A stretch of DNA of 64,000 nucleotides from Euonymus europaeus (Eukaryota; Streptophyta; Magnoliopsida; Celastrales; Celastraceae), in contig OY756966.1 in assembly GCA_963580455.1 (NCBI GenBank), forward strand, positions 20,091,001 to 20,155,000, read 5' to 3'. A program made the position numbers and the translations under genes. Position 1 is the stretch's first letter, and each line of letters opens with the position of its first letter. Under the pieces are notes generated by a model. It saw only the letters and a list, made by a program, of their open reading frames with translations, searched no databases and was not told the origin of the DNA. Of this stretch, positions 45,660 to 56,939 are shown one piece after another.

Positions 45660-47362
45660 ATGACGACCCGTGCATCTAATCATCCTTGTTAGAGAGGTCA
45701 GCATCCTCGTCGATATCTTCGTCGTCATCTGATCATGGTCGGGATCCTATGCCCGAGATTGGGACTGTCGATCATCTTATAATCTTGCAGCTCATGTTGT
45801 AAACTAGCTATAGCCTACTGATACTCCTGATGGTGCAACGTGACATGAGCCACTACAGTGGCAATGGTCCTTTTGATCGACCACTCGTAATTTAAATCAG
45901 CATGAGATATCAAGGGTCTACTCGTGGCAGATGTGCCACGCAGACGACGAGCCTCTCATCCAATTTCATAGATGCGACCTTTCACACTCATCCCACCAAC
46001 TGCCTCAAGATATATATCATTATCATTCAGTGACTCTCTGACAACTAATGCAGAAGTCGATGCATGGAAGGATGTCTTATCCTTCAGCGGTTGAGAGTAT
46101 CCTATATGACATTTTTAAAAAAAATATATAGCATTAAATATTATCACCTAAATATCATTTTACTATTAAAAATAATAAAACTTAACACTTTCAAATACAC
46201 AGGTTGAGCGTGTATCGACGAATACCCATGTACCCTTTTTCTGATGGAAGAATAAATAGTTCCTTCAGGATGGGTTCACAACCCAATTGTTTCTTCTGCA
46301 ATGTAAATTTGAAGACAACTTTACTTATATTTAAAAATACATAAACAAATTCAAAATATAAATTCTTTAAAAATTACCATCCGCTTATGATCCTACGTGA
46401 CAGAAATGGATCCACTGGTGTGGACAAACCCGCTGGTTTGAGATGCTCGATTCTTCTTTCCCTGCTCCCTTATGAACACGTAACTCGGGTCCGCCAACTT
46501 CCTTTCAAGCTCCACTCTCAAATTCTCAGGGACCCATCTTGCTTTGTCTTTGCCACACCAGACTGAAGTGAAGTTTTATTCTTGGTTTCCCAAATTTCCT
46601 TTACTACACCATACAAAGGGTTTCATTTATACTTTTTTTGCAAAATAGAAAATATCAAATAAAAATAGTTAGCATGAATGGTTGAGCAAAAACTATAAGA
46701 ATGAAAAAAAACCAAAAAAATTAAACAATACTTTATAATTACCTTGAACCTTTGTTCCTGAGTAGTCTCGCTTCATTTTAGTGGCAGAATTTTCAAACTT
46801 GCCCTTTATGATTTGGGTAATCTTCCTACCAACTTCTTCGGGCCAAAACCTAGAAATGTGTAAATTAAAAAAGCATATAAGTGACATAAATATTCACATA
46901 AATAATATAAATTAAATAAAAACAAGGAAAAGTTTACTTATGAGTCACCAGTAGGTATTATCCACATACAACCGTCCGTATCACAAACCTCAATCCTCTA
47001 TGATGAGGAGGATCCAACATCATGTGCTTTGGTACTGGTGGAGTTTGAGTGTTAGATATATTGGGGTCTTTTTCTTAGGTGCATATCCATATGACGTATA
47101 GGTGGGTGGATGTAACATGTCATTTGGTGGATATGTCATGTGGAAGAGGACATATGACATAGGGGGTGGCGTGGTCTGATGGAGTATAAAGGAGGTGGAT
47201 GTCCTGCCCATATATCATCGGCCAATAGTTGCGAAGATGGTAGACTAATAGAATTTACATAGGACAGGGTATAAGGCGACGAACTCCCTCTACCATGTCC
47301 ATTCGACCACGACCTCGACCAAATGGAGTACGGCCACGAGCCCTAGACTAATCACTATCCAT
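45660..47362 (-). pseudogene. Decayed CACTA TNP-like gene (Transposase_24 type)
   Basis: Minus strand from ATG 47362: a short Arg/Gly-rich start, then WPEEVGRKITQIIKGKFE, KDKARWVPENLRVELERKLA, FVHTSGSISVT, LGCEPILKELF, and finally NDIYLEAVGGMSVKGRIYEI. The order (Arg-rich head, HxGSxS, lgrePt-elF, vGG-kGRvyg) matches plant TNP/PF03004-type proteins of CACTA elements. Frames are separated by intron-like gaps and stops. No CACTA ends were found around it. Confidence 0.6.
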
Positions 47363-48599
47363 TTCACGTTCATTCCTGTTTGGGACTCTGCCACTCTGGA
47401 AAGGGCTACGGTGCCTTGCTACAAAAAGTGGGATTTCCAGCTCTTTAAGTAGCAAACAGAGGGAGAAAACTAGGTTTCAGTCAAAAAAAAATTCTAGAGA
47501 GAGAAAGGAGGATTTTCAGTGGATTTCAACAAGGTTTTGGAGGATTCTTGCTCATCTAAGCTAGGGTTGAAATATTCAAGGAGGATTTCAAGGATTTGAA
47601 GTAAGTTCCATGGATTTCTAGAATTTGAGATTTTTGTGAATTTTGTTCAAACGTTGAATAGATGGTTTAGACAGACTTAATATGTAATATTTCGAGTCTT
47701 ATGTTAGCTTTCAGTATGTTGTAGTCGAATAAGAGGTTTACTTTTATAATTTTGAAAATTCTACAGTGAAGAAAATGAATTAAGTAGTAATTGATATAAG
47801 TCACTGAAGTGACTAAATCGTAAATTAATAGGAAACTTTGGGTAAGTAAATAAGAAAGGCAAAGGTACAATGATAAAAGCCAAATGAAAGATTAATTAAG
47901 AATTAAAATTTAAAAAAAACAGCACAGAAATTGAGAAGGGAAAAGAAAACCTAAACCTAAAATCGGGTGGCATCCGTGGCTGCGACGGAAGGAGATTTGG
48001 GGGTACCAGTGACGAACGGTTACAATGTTGGCACCGAAAAGATGAGAGGAGTGGGACGAGTGCAATGGTACCATTTTCGGATCAAACAAAGCAAGGCAGC
48101 ACCGTCAATGGAGGAAGGGAAGGGGACGGTACCGCAGCTTTCAGAAGTCGATTCTTCCAATTCTCGACCACTACTCAAGTAACCTCCAACCCCATCGAAC
48201 ACCACGCCTTGAGATCTTCCCAAATATGGGCATCGTGACTGTCACGACGCTCTTTGCCAGCGTGACCCTACATTTGCTAGATACCGGGTTTGTTAGACTA
48301 GTGTGCAGACCATCGGGTCGAGCTGACACGATTGTAATTTGTTTTAATTAATCAATAATTAATGTTCATAAATTTTAATTAAAATAATTGTCTTAAGTTA
48401 ATTGTATTACGTTAATGGTATTAATAAAATAAATTGATTGAAAGATAATGATATTAAAATATGAATTAAAGATAATAAGATTAACAAATGATTATGAATG
48501 TTGTAGGGGTTTCAGGAACCAACTTGTGTAACTAAATTATTGGTAATTATAGGAGTACACCACGGTAACTAGTATTCAATTGTGTCAAGGAATTTAATT

Positions 48600-48960
48600 T
48601 GATTTGAGGATGTGTTATTTGTACAATAAGTTCTGTAATGATTATGTTATTTATATGAGACTGAATTTACGAGGATGGGTTGTTTGTATAATAATTTTTT
48701 TTAATGATTCTGCTATTTATATGAGACTGAATTTATGAGGATGGGTTGTTTGTATAATAATTTATGCAATGATTATGTTATTTATATGAGACTGAATTTA
48801 TGAGAATGTGTTATCAGTATAATAATTTCGGTAATGATATTGTGTTATTTATATGATATTGAATTTATGAGAATGTGTTATCTATATAATAATATATGTG
48901 CTGATTGTGTTGTTTATATGAGACTGAATTGGCGATGTTGAGTTATCTGTGAACTTTGAA
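48600..48960. repeat. About five tandem copies of a 65-66 bp AT-rich unit
   Basis: TTTATATGAGACTGAATTTA followed by GAGGATGGGTTGTTTGTATA and TAATTT...ATGATT recurs with starts near 48650, 48715, 48781, 48847 and 48912. Later copies are more diverged. Confidence 0.88.
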
Positions 48961-49444
48961 TTGCCATGTATTGATATGGAGAGGTAACATTTAATAGTTG
49001 CGTTGCATGGAGCATAGCATGTGATGGCATACACAACATACATATTAAAGGAAATATTTTACAAACCTGGTACAACTGCTACAGGGAGGACATACAAGAA
49101 ATGATATTATTGAGGTATATGGGAAATGAAAAATGCAATTTGACTGATATGTGTTCTCTTGTAAGACACTTAATTAAAGAAAAATCTCGATCGGTTGCTC
49201 TATAGTATTTTATAAAGGTTAAGGGCCCAAGTACTGGAAAAAAGAATTTAAATGGCTGAATGTTCTATAAAGATAATGTTCGCTTTCATTCATGCATAAA
49301 TATTACTTGTTGAGCCTCGACCACTATGTTTCGTGATACAGGTAAAGATTTCCTGGATGATAGTGCTGACCCAGTAGTTGATGGTGTCAATGCGAATCCA
49401 TAATAAAGATGCTCATGTGCTAGACTTAGGTTTTGTTGACATAT

Positions 49445-49644
49445 ACTAAATCATAATTATATTTATGCAGACATAGCTATTAGAGTTGGATTTTCTTAAA
49501 TAAGCAAGGGTTCACAATACAAGAACAAGAGATATTTGTTGAATACTAAATCATAATTATATTTATGCAAACATAGCTATTGGAGTTGGATTTTTTTAAA
49601 TAAGCTAGGGTTCACAATACAAGAACAAGAGATATTTGTTGAAT
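49445..49644. repeat. 100-bp tandem duplication
   Basis: ACTAAATCATAATTATATTT...GAGATATTTGTTGAAT occurs twice (49445-49544, 49545-49644) with only a few mismatches. Confidence 0.93.
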
Positions 49645-50450
49645 AGCACTGTTTTAATTATGACTTAAGAGTTATGGATGTAAGTTTAATTATTTGATAT
49701 TTGGATTCATTTTAGTATACTTTTATCAAGTGGGTTTAGTTAAAGTAACAGGTATTTTATGCTCATGTAATATAGCTTAAATCTAGCTAAAGTTTATTTA
49801 TTTATGGTATATATTACTTGGTTGGGATGATAGAATAAAAGGTAGCATGAGTAGCATTTTGAACTACAGGCTTTGAAATTAGAGTTCTGTAGGAAAAGGC
49901 GTTACATAATAAGTTGAATTGAGGTTATTTATGACGTTATATACTAGATTGAGTGTTGGTTTGTGAGGTTTCAAGCTTGAAGAATCAGGTTGAAGAAATT
50001 GGAATTACTAGAGAGAGAGAAGGTAAGGGTTCTTGAACTCTTTACTTGTTTGACGTTTTAATATATGGAATGGATGTGTTTGAAGTATTGATATGGGTTC
50101 GGTTGAATTTATCATTAGGTTGAGAAAGCTGAAACCCTAGGATTTTGTATTGTGCATTTACTTTACTTGGAAACGAAGTGGGAATTCTTACCCCTCTTTT
50201 CTATCGTATTCGTTTCAATCGTCTGAAGAGCAGTTTGATTTCTCATTAGTCATTCCTTTGTGTCTTTACCTTATTTGCTCTTAAGGGATGACGAGCATAT
50301 GTGTAAGTTCTTTGTATTGAATGAATGATGAATCGCATACCTTGTTCATACTCAACCATCTCTTGGATATGATTTACTTGAGACATGCATCATGTAGTGT
50401 ATGTAGATATGTATATCTATATATAGGTTATTTCATATATGTGTGTTCTT

Positions 50451-51188
50451 GGATAACATGTTGGACATGCATTGTGGGCTACGGGTATGGACTCATAGCC
50501 CTTTTAGGTTTACTTGTGAAATGTTGGATACCAAAGAGCTCAACAAGAATTTCATACGATGGGGAATATCTTATAGCCATGGTTGGGATTTCGTATTTTT
50601 TGGTGCTCCCTACAAGGGTCTCGAGCAAGGTTCAAGGTTTTCAACGATTTTTCGTGGTCGAAAAGGTCCGGCAAGTATCATAAGCACATGCACTTATGTA
50701 AGTAAATTTTCTATAAACTTGATTCCATTGTGATATACTAATTCATTGTGAAATTAATGATAATTGTGATTGCTATGTCATATTCATGTTCCCATAATCA
50801 ATAATTTCAATGGTACGATGTGATGTTAGACCTGTGGTCAGATGACGTACTAATTTTCGACTGTGCTAAGGAAGATGACGCTGTAAAGAAGTTTTACCAC
50901 ATTGAGAAAGTGGTAATATATGATGCAGCTTTTATATTTCTCACAACTATAGAAAAATTTGAACTATCACGTTATTAATATAATATAACATAATTATGCA
51001 TCCGAAAAAACGCGTACTACAGGTGAAATATTTTTCTGATATGATTTGAGATGTTATGAATAATGCTATCTTGAAGAGATATGAGAAAAGAATAACTAAT
51101 TTCACTTACAAATGGCTAGTCGTTCCTCAAGTTGATGACAAGTAAGTTCACTTTTTATTGTGTACATCAATTACATGTTGTTCACCCA
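50451..51188 (+). other. Unidentified coding-like flank of the Tat element
   Basis: Plus-strand frames show protein-like stretches (RWGISYSHGWDFVFFGAPYK; later VLIFDCAKEDDAVKKFYHIE and YKWLVVPQVDDK, the last followed by a donor-like GTAAGTTC at about 51142). The Tat element inserted at 51189 splits this sequence from 63724 onward. It may be a fragment of another transposon gene; no family is assigned. Confidence 0.35.
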
Positions 51189-52894
51189 TGATGAGGATAT
51201 TTATCCTTTTCAATCAGAATAGGACACGTGGCAACAGCTGTCAACAGAAGACACCACCTTTCTCGCTGGGAGATTCTCGGTACCGAGCAATAGAGATACC
51301 CTTCTCGGCTTCGTACATTCAGTACAGTAACAAACTCCAAGTAAAACAATAATTCCTTCATTTGGCAAGGTATTATTCACCACCACTCGAATTCTATTAA
51401 TGGAAACCACCTTCACTATATGAAGGGGTTACCCCACAGGTAAAAAGGATCACTTTTTTCACTAAAAAACACTCTTTACACATTTCCTTAGAACACCGAG
51501 TTGTGTTCTTCGGAGAGATTCTCTGTGCAAGCATCTGACTTAAGCATCGGAGCGCCAACGCCAGAGAACACTCTCTGGCGGGCCTCTAGCTTACGTTTGT
51601 TCATTTTTACAGGACAACCCCCACCGAGAAGACTGTCTATTGTTAGGCGCATAATGCACCTATATTTCTAATCTTTAAAAGTCTCAATTTGTATGTTTTC
51701 AAGATCGAAATACTACTCAATTGGTGTTTTATTGAGCAGGTGAGAGCTGGCTGGAAAATGAGAGATTAAGAGTTTTCTGGGCAAATTTTGCAATCTAACT
51801 GCAGCCAAAGTGTGACCTATTTGCGGCCGCGGATTTTAGCGGGCCAGTGACGTTATTTAAAGTGCTGATGTGGCAAGTAGGGTTTTAATATATAACAAAC
51901 TCGACCCAGAAACAGGGGGACGCCGCTGCACTTCAGAACTAGGGAGAGAAGACGCTAGGAGGAGGATTTCAACACTTTCAAGCATCTCCTTTTTCCCCAA
52001 CTGAATTTCTGGTTTATTTTTGCAATTAAATCATGAACATGTGTAACTAAATTTCTATTTAATTTGGTTTGGTTAGTTTCTTCTACCACAACTTGTTGCA
52101 CAATCTGATTGACAATTACACCAGGTTTAATTCATTGATTCTCTGAATTTAATGTTGATTTCTTATTATTGTGTTTTCCTGATCAACATCATGATGATAA
52201 AAACTGTTAGTTGAATACATTCGGCTGACCCATACCCGGTGTTTGACGAAGTATCAAGAATCTTCATAGGATCCAGATTTGGGAATTGTGAACACAATTG
52301 ATTAGGTGGTACACCAACGCTTAAGGTTGTGCGATTGTCGACTTTCTCGTTCATATGCTTGACTTAGGGAAATCTTAGGGTACACCAACCAAGACCCCTA
52401 CGGTAAGAAAAGATTTTGGGCTGGACCAAAGCCAAATTCGTTGCTTAGGAAAGTCATAATTAGGAGAGCCGGACCAAGGTCTTCTAATTGACAACGGTAC
52501 CCCTTTAAATTTTGTGATTGCATATTAAGTTGTGTGATTGAGTGAAAGTAGAAGAACAACACCAACCCAAGCTAGATCTCCTCCATATTTATTTATCCAA
52601 TTTTAGCATATTTTAATTATTTATTTCAATCTGAATTTTCTGCATTATTATTGCTACTTTGTTTGTTTGGTGATTGATACGGTCCCTGTGGATTCGACCC
52701 CGCACTCTTTTATACTGTCCCACGACACGTACACTTGCGATTGGGTAAGACCCGTCAGTATTTGATATTGCAGGTTTACTTGTGATATTTTATATCGACC
52801 ATCTATACGAAGAGAAAGACCATCAAGCCGAGGAAGCCATTGTTCGGACCTATACTGATACGTTTCTGTACTTTACAAGTTTGAGACGTTATCA
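51189..52894 (+). repeat. Tat element 5' LTR, split by a solo LTR
   Basis: LTR proper is 51189-51640 plus 52807-52894. Its TATA region reads CTATATGAAGGGG, while the 3' LTR keeps CTATATAAAGGGG, so the promoter here is mutated as well as interrupted downstream. Confidence 0.93.
51641..52801 (+). mobile_element. Solo LTR inside the Tat 5' LTR, 1161 bp
   Basis: Begins TGTTAGGCGCATAATGCACC and ends TATATCGACCA, with TCTAT at 51636-51640 and 52802-52806. Contains GGTCCCTGTGGATTCGACCC near its end, a motif common in LTR 3' ends. No coding region. Lineage not assigned. Confidence 0.92.
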
Positions 52895-52897
52895 GAT

Positions 52898-52915
52898 TGG
52901 CGCCGTCTGTGGGAA
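52898..52915 (+). promoter_or_regulatory. Tat element primer binding site
   Basis: TGGCGCCGTCTGTGGGAA lies three bases after the 5' LTR. This is the usual Tat-clade PBS. Confidence 0.9.
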
Positions 52916-52939
52916 TCGATTTTTCCATAACAAAAAAAA

Positions 52940-54478
52940 TATGGTTCGAACCAGAGCTTTACAAGGAGAAGGCCAACAGGTTCCAGCAGCCACTATTAAC
53001 ACCGAGCAACAACCCCACCACTGGTGCAAGATCAGATCGCCCAGTTGTTGCAACAGATGAATGTCTTCGCACAATGGTTGGACATGATTCAAGAGGCACA
53101 GGGCCATCAACCTGTCCAAAACGAGAACATTTCTCAGGGGACGAGAAATGAGAATTCTCATTCGGACGAGTCAAGAAATCCTGATCTTCCAGGAACCTCG
53201 GTGACCACTGCTCGGAGGCCTCAACCCACTCATACCTACGAGGGGGATAGCATGTTCATCGAGGGAGTGGTGGACCGAAAGATAGCTGCTTTGCAAGGAC
53301 GCCCTTTCTTGGACACAATGGACTGGGACAGAAACTTAACTCCATTGACAGCTGAGGTGCAGCGTGCTCAGGTACCAGCGAGTTTTAAGGTCTCCTGCGT
53401 GGAAAAGTACAACAGGACGGGGGATCCTCTTGACCATGTCATCGGTTTTCAAACCATGATGGAGTTTCAGCGAGCATCCCATGAAGCTTGCTGCAAGATC
53501 TTCCCAGTCTCTCTTGTCGGTGTAGCAAGGCGATGGTTTAGAGCTCTCCCACAGGGTTCTATTCATAGCTTTGACGACCTCACCAACAGGTTCGTTGCTC
53601 ATTTTGCGAGCTTAAGACCAGTCAAAAAGACCAATGCGACACTGGTGACCATCCGACAAAAGCCCCATGAGAGCTTAAGAGAATTTGTGACCCGATTCAA
53701 CAGTGATTGTTTAGAGATACCAGACCTCCAACCGATCATAGCCATTACAGCTTTCACGACTGGAGTTCTTCATACAACATTGAAGCACTCCCTGTCCAAG
53801 AAGCACCCGAAGAGCATTCCTGAGTTGCTCTCGAGAGTTGAAAAGTACATTACGGCGGATGAAATCATGGCAGAACCACACATGAACGAACAATCCCCTG
53901 ACAGGTCCCCTCCGAGAATAAGAAACTATTCTGGTCGGCCAAACGAGAAAAAAGCAGAGGGAAAAAGGTCATCCTCTCGAAAAGATGAACGGCCGAAGCC
54001 AATGCGGTATGATTCCTATACTCCTCTTAACACCTCTTTGAAAAGAGTACTGAATGAGATACAGGATCGCGACATCGTCAAATGGCCTCCAAAGATGAAG
54101 TCAACTCCTGGGAGGAAAGAGAGTGATAAGTATTGCAAGTTCCATCGGGGTCTCGGACACGACACCGATGAATGCCGTCATTTGAAGGAAGAAATAGAGA
54201 ATCTAATTCAAAGAGGATACCACAAAAATTTCACCAGTTCGGCAGGAGACAAACGAGAAAGAGAAGAAAGAAGAGACAACAGAAGAGATGAAAGAGAGGA
54301 TGATTGGCGACAGAGGAGACGTCGAGATGAGTCTCCTCGTCGTAGAAACCGAGGAACAACAGGCACTATAGGCATGATAGTTGGGGCTTATCCTCGGGAG
54401 GAGAAAGCTCATCGGGCAGGAGAGCATATGCCCAGACTGTGCATCAGGTTTCGGAGAAGTCAAAGAAATCGAGAATAG
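52940..54478 (+). pseudogene. Tat element gag, frameshifted near its start
   Basis: The likely start is ATG 52940 (MVRTRALQGEGQQ). The frame shifts near 53020, and the rest reads openly from 53024 to 54478. Domains: an amphipathic Gln-rich N-terminus, retrotransposon gag domain (about 100-280: PASFKVSCVEKYNRTGDPLD, ARRWFRALPQGSI, RFVAHFAS), and a zinc-finger-like KYCKFHRGLGHDTDECRHLK. The tail is strongly Arg/Glu/Asp-rich (about 54240-54350). It overlaps the protease frame by 40 bp. Confidence 0.9.
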
Positions 54479-55128
54479 AGGAAGAGAAGATAATATTCTC
54501 CGAAAGAGACGGGGATGGTTTACATCAGCCACATGATGATGCCTTAGTCATTGAGGCAGTCATCGCCAATTACACGGTGAAGAAGATCCTGGTCGATAAT
54601 GGGAGCGTAGCAGATGTTCTTTTTTACCATGCCTTCAAACAAATGAACCTCCCGAGGGAGAGCCTGAAGAAGTTTTCCTCACCCCTATACGGTTTCACGG
54701 GAGAGCAAGTCATCCCTGTCGGGATGATCAATCTACCCATAACCTTAGGGGACTATCCGAGGTCAAAACTATTCATGGTGGAGCTCTTGGTCGTAGATGT
54801 GAAGACCCCTTACAATGCATTGATTGGCCGACCACTACTTCACAAAGCCCGAGCGGTTGTTTCCACCTATTATCTAAAGATGAAATTCCCCACTGATCGA
54901 GGAATAGGTGAAGTTCAGGGAGACCAAAAGCTCGCTCGTCAAATGTATGTTACAGACCTAAAAAAGAAGAAGAAGCCAGTTTCAGTCCTAGAATTGTTGG
55001 ATGATCACAGCAACCAAACTTCGAAGCCCTCCCCCGCCGAACAGCTTATCACCATTTCCGTTGAGCAGGGGACGGAGAAGAGATTGTACTACGGCTCCGA
55101 GCTTGGTCAAGACTTGAGCGAAACTTGA
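54439..55128 (+). pseudogene. Tat element aspartic protease
   Basis: Shows KILVDNGSVADVLFYHAF (the Tat-type DNGS active-site variant) and the second conserved block YNALIGRPLLHKARAVVSTY. It ends in TGA just as the RT frame begins, consistent with a one-base frameshift near 55120. Processes the polyprotein in active relatives. Confidence 0.88.
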
Positions 55129-56939
55129 CAAGTCTTCTCCGAGAAAACATCAGTACATTCGTATGGAGTGCAGACGAGATGCCTGGTATCAGCGTTGATG
55201 TTATCACACACCATCTTAGCATAAAACCTGGCAGCCGACCAGTAAAACAAAAGAAGAGAAATTTTGCACAAGATAGGCAAGAGGCCATCAAAACGGAGGT
55301 TAACAAGCTTTTGGATGCCGAATTCGTTCGAGAAGTACAATACCCGGAATGGCTCTCTAATGTTGTTATGGTAGCGAAACAGAATGGTAAGTGGCGTATG
55401 TGTGTCGACTTCACCGACCTCAACAAGGCCTGCCCGAAAGACAGTTACCCACTGCCAAAGATAGACCAATTGGTAGAGGCAACTTCGGGAAAGGGTCTCC
55501 TCAGTTTCCTTGATGCCTATTCAGGTTATCACCAGATCCAAATGCATCAAGCTGATGAGGAACACACATCATTTGTTACTCCTGAAGGTACATACTGCTA
55601 TCAAGTCATGCCTTTTGGGCTAAAGAACGCAGGAGCCACCTACCAACGACTCGTTAACAAAATATTCTCCCCAATGCTCGGCAAGACGGTTGAGGCGTAC
55701 GTGGATGATATAGTTGTTAAAAGCAAGAAACCTGAGGATCACTTGGACGACTTGCACGAAGTATTTAATGTCTTGAACAAGTTTAGCATGAAGCTTAACC
55801 CAAAGAAATGTGCATTTGGCGTGTCATCAGGTAAGTTCCTCGGTTTCCTCATCTCCAAACGAGGAATAGAGGTAAACCCTGAAAAAGTATTGGCAATAAT
55901 CAATATGCAAGCCCCGAGGAACAAGAAAGAGGTTCAACAGCTTACTAGGAGAACTGCAGCTCTAAGCCGTTTTCTCGCCAGATCAGGAGATTGGTTCAGA
56001 CATTTCTTTAACGCGCTCAAGCAAACGACCAATTTTCAGTGGACTGAAGATTGTCAAGAAGCTTTTGAGGAATTAAAGTCTTACCTTAGCCAGCCTCCTC
56101 TACTCACTTCTCCGAAAGAGGGAGAACCATTATTCCTTTACCTAGCCACAACTGAGCACGCAGTGAGTGTAGTGCTCATAAGTGAGGACGAGGATAAAGT
56201 CCAGAAGCCAATATACTACACCAGCAAAGTCCTCACTGAGACTGAGAATAGATACACCAGGGCAGAGAAGTTCGCCTTGGCACTGGTAACTGCGGCTAGG
56301 AAGTTGCAACCCTACTTTCAAGCCCATACGGTTACAGTGTTGATCGACCAACCTCTAAAGAGCATACTCCAGAGACCGGATACGTCGGGAAGGCTCATTA
56401 AATGGTCAATCGAACTTAGCGAGTTTGATATCCACTATGAGCCGAAGAAAGCCATCAAAGCTCAGGCCCTAGCAGACTTTATCACTGAGTGCCAACATCC
56501 TCTAGGGGAAGAGGCACCCCATGACCTATGGGAGATCTTTGTCGATGGTTCTTCCAACAAGGATGGGAGTGGAGCAGGAATTCTACTTCTCGGGCCAGGG
56601 GGCTTGACTAGTGAATACGCTCTCTATTTCCAGTTCAAAGCTTCCAACAACGAGGCCGAGTACGAAGTGCTCCTAGTTGGGTTAAAGTTGGCAATTGAGC
56701 TAAATGTGCGCAATCTAGTGGTCAACAGCGACTCTCAGCTCGTCACCGAGCAGATTCGTGGCGAGTACGAAGCGAGGGGCTCCAACATGATCAAGTATTT
56801 GCAAAAAGCTAAGGAACTGATGAGTGAAATCCCGAACGTTGAAATACGGAGAGTGCCCCGAGAAGAGAATCAGCAAGCCGACGTGCTAGCCCGACTAGCA
56901 TCTACCTCAAAAAAAATAAGGCCTCTTCAGTGCGGATAG
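55125..56939 (+). pseudogene. Tat element reverse transcriptase plus two RNase H domains
   Basis: RT motifs: WLSNVVMVAKQNGKWRMCVD, YPLPKIDQLV, FLDAYSGYHQI, MPFGLKNAGATYQRLV and the catalytic AYVDDIVVKS. It continues with the RT-linked RNase H (FLYLATTEHAVSVVL, YTRAEKFALAL) and then a second RNase H beginning WEIFVDGSSNKDGSGAG with NNEAEYEVLL and NSDSQLV, the extra domain typical of the Tat clade. The frame ends at TAG 56937-56939 because a run of eight A at about 56910 is one A short of the original frame. The RT itself is open throughout. Confidence 0.94.

Larger units (their letters stand above)
47420..50450 (+). mobile_element. Diverged and rearranged LTR copy 'd' of the same family
   Basis: A GA-rich leader (about 47498-47510) is followed by donor GTAAGT (47601). 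Much later an acceptor-like ATACAG|G (49341) is followed by a short ORF ending in TAA. A second piece (49890-50450) repeats the GGCGTTACA end and the GGAATTCTTACCCCTCTTTT / TTTGCTCTTAAGGGATGACG segment. Two tandem arrays lie inside. Boundaries are uncertain. Confidence 0.4.

Noticed and set aside
47967..48223. Overlapping frames on both strands
   Set aside because: No recognisable motif and no splice or promoter context.
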